Shown here: piece by piece, positions 59,532 through 64,000 of the stretch
How the letters are laid out: the number at the start of each line of letters is the position of its first letter
Numbering within the stretch: the first letter of the stretch is position 1
Assembly: GCF_024267675.1 (NCBI RefSeq)
Contig: NZ_JALDYX010000001.1
Coordinates: forward strand, 434,001-498,000
Direction: 5' to 3'
Length of the DNA stretch: 64,000 nt
Origin: Marinobacterium sedimentorum
GTDB lineage: Bacteria; Pseudomonadota; Gammaproteobacteria; Pseudomonadales; Balneatricaceae
Notes under the pieces: generated by a model
Database searches by the model: none
What the model was told of the DNA's origin: nothing
What the model saw: only the letters and a program-made list of their open reading frames with translations
Program-made: the position numbers and the translations under genes

Positions 59532-60566
59532 ATGATCATAATGAGGCCGATCCGCGAGAGCGATCTGGATGTGTTGTGTGACATCGCCAGGGAGTCCGGG
59601 CCCGGCTTTACCTCTCTGCCGGACAACCGCGAACTGTTGCAGGCCAAGATCGAACGTACCCGCCAGACGCTGCAACAGGAACCCGCCCTGGACGGCAGCC
59701 AGGGCTACCTGTTCGTCATGGAGGACCTTGCCAGCGGCCAGGTGATCGGCACCAGCGGCATCGAAACCGCCGTCGGCCTGAACGAGCCCTGGTATCACTA
59801 CCGTATCGGCACCGTCGTCCATGCTTCCCGCGAGCTGAACGTTTACAACAATTTCCGCACCCTGGATCTGTGCAACGACTACACAGGTTGCGCCGAGGTC
59901 TGCACCCTGTACCTGAAACCCGACTTTCGCAAGGGCAGCAACGGCAATCTGCTCTCCAAGAGCCGTTTCATGTTCATGGCCGAGTACCCGGAACGCTTTT
60001 CCGAGCGGGTCATCGCCGAGATGCGCGGCTACTCCGATGACAGGGGCCGTTCGCCCTTCTGGGACGGCCTGGGACGGCACTTTTTTTCCATGGAATATTC
60101 CCAGGCGGATTACCTCACAGGCTCCGGCAACAAGGTCTTTATCGCCGAGCTCATGCCCAAGCACACCATCTATCTGCATCTGCTACCAAAGGATGCGCAA
60201 CGGGTGATCGGCCAGGTGCACCGTAATACGGAGCCTGCCAAGCGCATGCTGGAAAACGAAGGCTTTCGCTTTGAGGGCTATATCGACATCTTCGACGCCG
60301 GCCCCACAGTCGCGACCCGCCTCAACGACATTCGCAGCGTACGCGACAGCCGTTACGTCAAGGCAAGGATCAGCGACACCCCATCCAGGAGTGACCACCT
60401 CTACCTGATAAGCAACACCCTGCTGGAAGACTTTCGCTGCACAGTCGCGCCCCTGCAACCCGAGGGCAGTGCTGCCCAGATCAGCCACCAGCTGGCTGAA
60501 GCACTGCGGGTCTCAAACGGTGATCCGCTGCGCATAGTCCCCATCAAAGCGAGACAGTCCGAATGA
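59532..60566 (+). CDS. astA: Arginine N-succinyltransferase
   Basis: A 344-residue GNAT-like enzyme that succinylates arginine (or ornithine) with succinyl-CoA, the first step of the AST pathway. Family marks are MRPIRESDLDVLCDIARESG, GTSGIETAVGLNEPWYHYR, LYLKPDFRKGSNGNLLSKSR and EMRGYSDDRGRSPFWDGLGR. AGGAGAG precedes the ATG. Its stop overlaps the astD start by four bases (ATGA). Confidence 0.97.
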   Translation: MIIMRPIRESDLDVLCDIARESGPGFTSLPDNRELLQAKIERTRQTLQQEPALDGSQGYLFVMEDLASGQVIGTSGIETAVGLNEPWYHYRIGTVVHASRELNVYNNFRTLDLCNDYTGCAEVCTLYLKPDFRKGSNGNLLSKSRFMFMAEYPERFSERVIAEMRGYSDDRGRSPFWDGLGRHFFSMEYSQADYLTGSGNKVFIAELMPKHTIYLHLLPKDAQRVIGQVHRNTEPAKRMLENEGFRFEGYIDIFDAGPTVATRLNDIRSVRDSRYVKARISDTPSRSDHLYLISNTLLEDFRCTVAPLQPEGSAAQISHQLAEALRVSNGDPLRIVPIKARQSE

Positions 60567-62035
60567 GCGAACCCGCCTCCCTGTTTATCAATGGCCAGTG
60601 GTGTCGTGGTGACGACGCCGACATGGAATCCTTCAACCCGGGAAACGGCCAGCGCATCTGGCGCGGGCGCGCCGCCAGCAATGAACAGGTTAACGACGCG
60701 GTTGTGGCGGCCCGCGACGCCTTTGAGCATTGGCGCCTGATGACCTTTGAGCAGCGCGCCACCCTGGTGCGCCGATTCGTCAGCCAGCTGCAACAGCACC
60801 GCGACCTGCTCACCGACACCATTGGCCAGGAAACCGGCAAGCCGCAATGGGAAGCCGCCACCGAAGTGGCCGCCATGATCGGTAAGGCCGACATCTCGAT
60901 TCAGGCGGCGCTGGAACGCAGCGGCGAAAAGCGCCAGCACGGCAATGGCATCACCTCAACGCTGCGGCATCATCCCCACGGCGTGGTGGCGGTGTTTGGC
61001 CCGTACAACTTCCCCGGCCACCTGCCCAACGGGCACATCATTCCGGCGCTGCTGGCGGGCAACACCCTGCTGTTCAAACCCAGCGAGCTGACGCCCCGGG
61101 TGGCGGAACTCTGCATGCACTTCTGGCAGAAGGCCGACCTGCCGGATGGCGTGCTCAACCTGCTGCAGGGCGGGCGCAGCACCGGCCAGGCCCTGGCCGC
61201 TCACCCCGGGCTCGATGGCCTGTTCTTTACCGGCAGCGCCGATACCGGCAGTTACCTGCACCAGCAGTTCGCAGGCCATCCGGAAAAGATTCTGGCGCTG
61301 GAGATGGGTGGCAACAATCCGCTGATCGTGGCCGACACCCCGGACCTGCGCGCCGCAGTGCTGATGACCATTCAGTCGGCCTATCTGAGCGCGGGCCAGC
61401 GCTGTACCTGTGCCCGCAAGCTGCTGGTGCCAAGGGGGCGCAGCGGCGATGCCTTTATCGAACAGTTGCGCCTGGCCGTGCTGGATATTCAGGTGGGGCC
61501 CTACAACCAGCAGCCACAGCCCTTTATGGGTGCGCTGATCAGTGAGCAGGCGGCACAGCAGCTGTTGCAGGCCCAGCACGAGCTGGTGCAGCTCGGCGCC
61601 CGGGTGCTTGTGTCCATGAGCCAGCTGCGCCCCCGTACCGGCCTGCTGTCGCCGGGGCTGATTGATGTCAGCGCCGTACGCGACCTGCCAGACAGGGAAT
61701 ATTTCGGCCCGCTGCTGCAGATCATCCGCTACGACAGCTTCGATCAGGCGCTGGATCTGGCCAATGCCACGGCCTTCGGCCTGAGCGCGGGCCTGTTCAG
61801 CAGCGACGCACAGCAGTATCAGCGGTTTTTGCAGCGCATCCGCGCCGGTATCGTCAACTGGAATCGCCCGCTCACCGGCGCCAGCAGCGGCCTGCCCTTT
61901 GGAGGCATAGGCCGCAGTGGCAATCACAGGCCCAGCGCCTGGTATGCGGCAGACTACTGCGCCTATCCGGTAGCGTCCCAGGAGGCGGAGCAGCTCGATA
62001 TGCCGGCCACTCTGCCGCCCGGCCTGAACCTCTGA
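60563..62035 (+). CDS. astD: N-succinylglutamate 5-semialdehyde dehydrogenase
   Basis: A 490-residue ALDH that oxidises succinylglutamate semialdehyde to succinylglutamate. The catalytic Cys is in SAGQRCTCARKLLVP, the Glu in LALEMGGNNPLIV, and cofactor contacts in VFGPYNFPGHLPNGHI; these double-Gly/Asn variants mark AstD. The AST genes astB, astC and astE are not in the window and must lie elsewhere. It converges on the histidine-kinase gene with only four bases between. Confidence 0.97.
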   Translation: MSEPASLFINGQWCRGDDADMESFNPGNGQRIWRGRAASNEQVNDAVVAARDAFEHWRLMTFEQRATLVRRFVSQLQQHRDLLTDTIGQETGKPQWEAATEVAAMIGKADISIQAALERSGEKRQHGNGITSTLRHHPHGVVAVFGPYNFPGHLPNGHIIPALLAGNTLLFKPSELTPRVAELCMHFWQKADLPDGVLNLLQGGRSTGQALAAHPGLDGLFFTGSADTGSYLHQQFAGHPEKILALEMGGNNPLIVADTPDLRAAVLMTIQSAYLSAGQRCTCARKLLVPRGRSGDAFIEQLRLAVLDIQVGPYNQQPQPFMGALISEQAAQQLLQAQHELVQLGARVLVSMSQLRPRTGLLSPGLIDVSAVRDLPDREYFGPLLQIIRYDSFDQALDLANATAFGLSAGLFSSDAQQYQRFLQRIRAGIVNWNRPLTGASSGLPFGGIGRSGNHRPSAWYAADYCAYPVASQEAEQLDMPATLPPGLNL

Positions 62036-62039
62036 CGGC

Positions 62040-63326
62040 TCAAGCCTGGGGCAGGCGAATCAGCAGCTCCAGCCCGCCCCCGGGGTGATTGCGCGCTTCG
62101 ATGCTGCCCCCCAGAATGCGCAGCGCACGGCGCGCAATGCTCAGCCCCAGGCCATAGCCATCAGCTTCGGCATCGACGCCGCTACGCTGACGGAAGAATG
62201 GATCAAACAGCTGCTCCAGGGAATCAGACGGCACACCCGGGCCATGATCCCGAATCCGCAGCTCGTGCAGGCCGCCAACGACGGCGTGATTCAGTTCAAT
62301 CGCCGTACCCGCGGGCGTATGCTTGAGGGCGTTATTGAATACATTGCTGAGCGCACGTTCCAGCAATTGGCGATTGCCCCGCACCCGGCAGCTTCTCGGC
62401 ACATCAAAGGACAGTCTGCGTTCAGGCTGCTGAAAGTGGATATCCTCCCTCAGTTCCGTCACCAGCTGCTGCACGCTGAAGGCATCGGTCCCCGGCTCCA
62501 GCGCCTCGAGGCGCGACAGCGAGAGAATTTCGGTAATCAGGCGATCGATTCGACCGCACTCACGATTAAGCCGCTGTAACAGGGGATCCGTCTCGCCCAG
62601 GCGCTGCTCCAACAGCCCGGCCGCGGCCTGCAGGCGCGCCAGGGGCGCACGCAGTTCGTGGGATACATCCTGCATCAGCCGCTGACTGGCTCCCAGGGTG
62701 CGCTCGACATAGTCCGCCATGGTATCGAACTCCCGCGCCAGTTCGCCGATCTCATCACCCCGGGTGCTCAGTTTCTGATCACTGCGTACCGCCAGATCAC
62801 CCTGGGCCAAGGCCCTTGTATGCAGCCGCAGGCGTTTTAGCGGCCGCACCACCAGCCAGGTCAACACCAGGCTGGTCAGCGCCGACACCAGCAGTATCAG
62901 CACTATCTGCACCGACACCAGCAAGCCGAGGAAACGACCGAACTGCTCCCGCTGCGGCCAGGCGCCAACCTGCACGCGGTAGCTGCGCCCGGACTCGGAC
63001 ACCAGCTCGAAGTTCAGAACAGGCTTGGCACCGGGTCCGCGCTTGGGCAGGGAATCAAATACCCGCTCATTGCTGCTCAGCTCAACAATGCGCATGCCGG
63101 GACCGCCGCGGGATAACTTGCGCCGCAGCCGCTCCAGTTCATGACCTTCCTCGTAGCGCTCCAGCATGCGCTCGGCCAGGGCCCGGGCACGGGTCTCCTG
63201 CACCTCAGCATCACGTTCATGGTGCGACATGCTGCCGACAATCACCACCGTGGCCAGGATCACCAGCACGCTGCTGAGCCAGATGGCCAGGAAGATCTTC
63301 CAGTACAGACTGCGATACCACTTCAT
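62040..63326 (-). CDS. CpxA-like sensor histidine kinase
   Basis: A 428-residue membrane kinase. Two helices (about 9-31 and 132-155) enclose a periplasmic segment of about 100 residues; a HAMP domain follows, then the H-box DVSHELRAPLARLQAAAG, N-box NVFNNALKHTP, G1 IRDHGPGVP and G2 GYGLGLSIARRAL. The domain order and motifs resemble CpxA, which senses envelope stress; the input here is unknown. Its start overlaps the regulator stop by four bases, so the pair is one operon. Confidence 0.9.
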   Translation of the reverse strand: MKWYRSLYWKIFLAIWLSSVLVILATVVIVGSMSHHERDAEVQETRARALAERMLERYEEGHELERLRRKLSRGGPGMRIVELSSNERVFDSLPKRGPGAKPVLNFELVSESGRSYRVQVGAWPQREQFGRFLGLLVSVQIVLILLVSALTSLVLTWLVVRPLKRLRLHTRALAQGDLAVRSDQKLSTRGDEIGELAREFDTMADYVERTLGASQRLMQDVSHELRAPLARLQAAAGLLEQRLGETDPLLQRLNRECGRIDRLITEILSLSRLEALEPGTDAFSVQQLVTELREDIHFQQPERRLSFDVPRSCRVRGNRQLLERALSNVFNNALKHTPAGTAIELNHAVVGGLHELRIRDHGPGVPSDSLEQLFDPFFRQRSGVDAEADGYGLGLSIARRALRILGGSIEARNHPGGGLELLIRLPQA

Positions 63327-64000
63327 CCGGCCTCCAGCACCAGCAGGTAACCTTCACCGCGCAATGTCTTGATCAGCTCCTGGCTATCGCCGCCACGCTG
63401 CAGTTTTTGCCGCAAGCGGCTCACGTGCACATCGATGGCGCGATCATAGGCCGTGAGCGGACGGTGCAGTACCCGCTCGGTCAGCTCCGCCTTTGACATC
63501 ACCCGACCGGCGTTATGCAGCAGATAGGCCAGCACGTTGAATTCGGCGGAGGTCAATTCCACCACTTCGCCCGCCACCCGCACTTCCCGCTGGCCCGGGT
63601 CCAGGCGGATCCCGTGCAGTTCGATCGGCCGCTGCGGGAACTCCGTCTGCTGCGCCGGCACTTCACTGCGCCGGCGAATGGCCCGGATGCGCGCCAGCAG
63701 CTCGCGCGGATTGCAGGGTTTCCCCAGATAATCATCGGCGCCCATTTCGAGGCCCAGAATACGGTCGATCTCCTCACCCCGGCCCGTCAGCATGATCACC
63801 GGCAGCTGCACCCGCGGGCGCATCTGCTGCAGCAGCTCAAGACCACTCTGGCCCGGCATCATTACATCCAGCACCATCAGGCTATAAGGGTGATTCCCCT
63901 CCAGCCGTACCAGCGCTTCACGCGCGTTATGGGCACAGTCAATTTCATACCCTTCGTGACGCAGATAGTCGCCCAGCAGCTCGCACAGCTCAACGTCGTC
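63323..64000 (-). CDS. CpxR-like response regulator (5' end outside the window)
   Basis: 225 residues are visible; only about eight N-terminal residues lie beyond the right edge. The receiver starts at DDVELCELLGDYLRHEGYE, the phosphorylated Asp is in VLDVMMPGQSG, and the Lys is in DDYLGKPCNPREL. The C-terminal winged helix is OmpR-type: LTSAEFNVLAYLLHNAG, DRAIDVHVSRLRQKL and LRGEGYLLV. It would be phosphorylated by the adjacent kinase. Confidence 0.93.
   Translation of the reverse strand, partial: DDVELCELLGDYLRHEGYEIDCAHNAREALVRLEGNHPYSLMVLDVMMPGQSGLELLQQMRPRVQLPVIMLTGRGEEIDRILGLEMGADDYLGKPCNPRELLARIRAIRRRSEVPAQQTEFPQRPIELHGIRLDPGQREVRVAGEVVELTSAEFNVLAYLLHNAGRVMSKAELTERVLHRPLTAYDRAIDVHVSRLRQKLQRGGDSQELIKTLRGEGYLLVLEAG

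Overview
The window is chromosomal DNA of a GC-rich, Gram-negative gammaproteobacterium, most likely a marine member of the Pseudomonadales/Oceanospirillales. The evidence is gene content and order: asmA-mutY-yggX next to hisB-hisH-hisA-hisF, a metal-type hemB next to ppk, a fused MnhA/B antiporter subunit, rep/comM/ubiK beside glnK-amtB, and the arginine succinyltransferase (AST) genes astA-astD. This order resembles the origin-proximal part of Pseudomonas chromosomes, as far as I remember it. Marine, osmolyte-using habits are suggested by the Mrp cation antiporter, a BCCT carrier and a Rieske oxygenase of the quaternary-amine type. No prophage, plasmid gene, full IS transposase, CRISPR array or rRNA gene is visible.

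Layout. 1-2.1 kb: a FadR-type GntR regulator, a 265-bp MITE-like element inserted at its stop codon, a small membrane protein, and tRNA-Phe with its own promoter and terminator. 2.1-8.0 kb: the six-gene Mrp operon on the minus strand. 8.1-12.0 kb: a palindromic repeat, then yggX, mutY and asmA. 12.2-15.0 kb: his genes. 15.1-18.1 kb: a periplasmic PhnD-like binding protein paired with a membrane GGDEF-EAL protein. 18.4-21.7 kb: hemB and ppk. 22-25.1 kb: a basic amino-acid ABC importer. 25.4-33.2 kb: a catabolic locus with a rubredoxin/rubredoxin-reductase fusion, an aldehyde dehydrogenase, a Rieske oxygenase, a divergent BCCT transporter and a LysR regulator. 33.4-36.4 kb: a small unknown protein and ilvIH. 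36.6-40.5 kb: a BenK-like transporter and an Orn/Lys/Arg decarboxylase. 40.9-45.8 kb: a giant ABC-type protein with a destroyed ATP site and a cyclic-nucleotide-binding tail, overlapping radD. 45.8-55.6 kb: PhoX, a HAD phosphatase, a thioesterase, a methyltransferase, rep, a pseudo-receiver GGDEF-EAL protein, comM and ubiK. 55.7-58.3 kb: glnK1-amtB-glnK2 with NtrC and sigma-54 sites. 58.7-62.0 kb: a DUF1338 protein with astA and astD. 62.0-64 kb: a CpxA/CpxR-like two-component pair cut by the right edge.

How the genes work together. A nitrogen theme recurs: ammonium uptake and PII signalling, arginine and quaternary-amine catabolism, basic amino-acid import and decarboxylation, and histidine and branched-chain amino-acid synthesis. 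The least explained objects are the ATPase-dead ABC/cNMP protein coupled to radD, the Rieske oxygenase locus whose only redox partner gene is a rubredoxin-reductase fusion, the two short repeat families, and the DUF1338-astA-astD grouping. All functional calls come from reading motifs by eye; no database search was possible.
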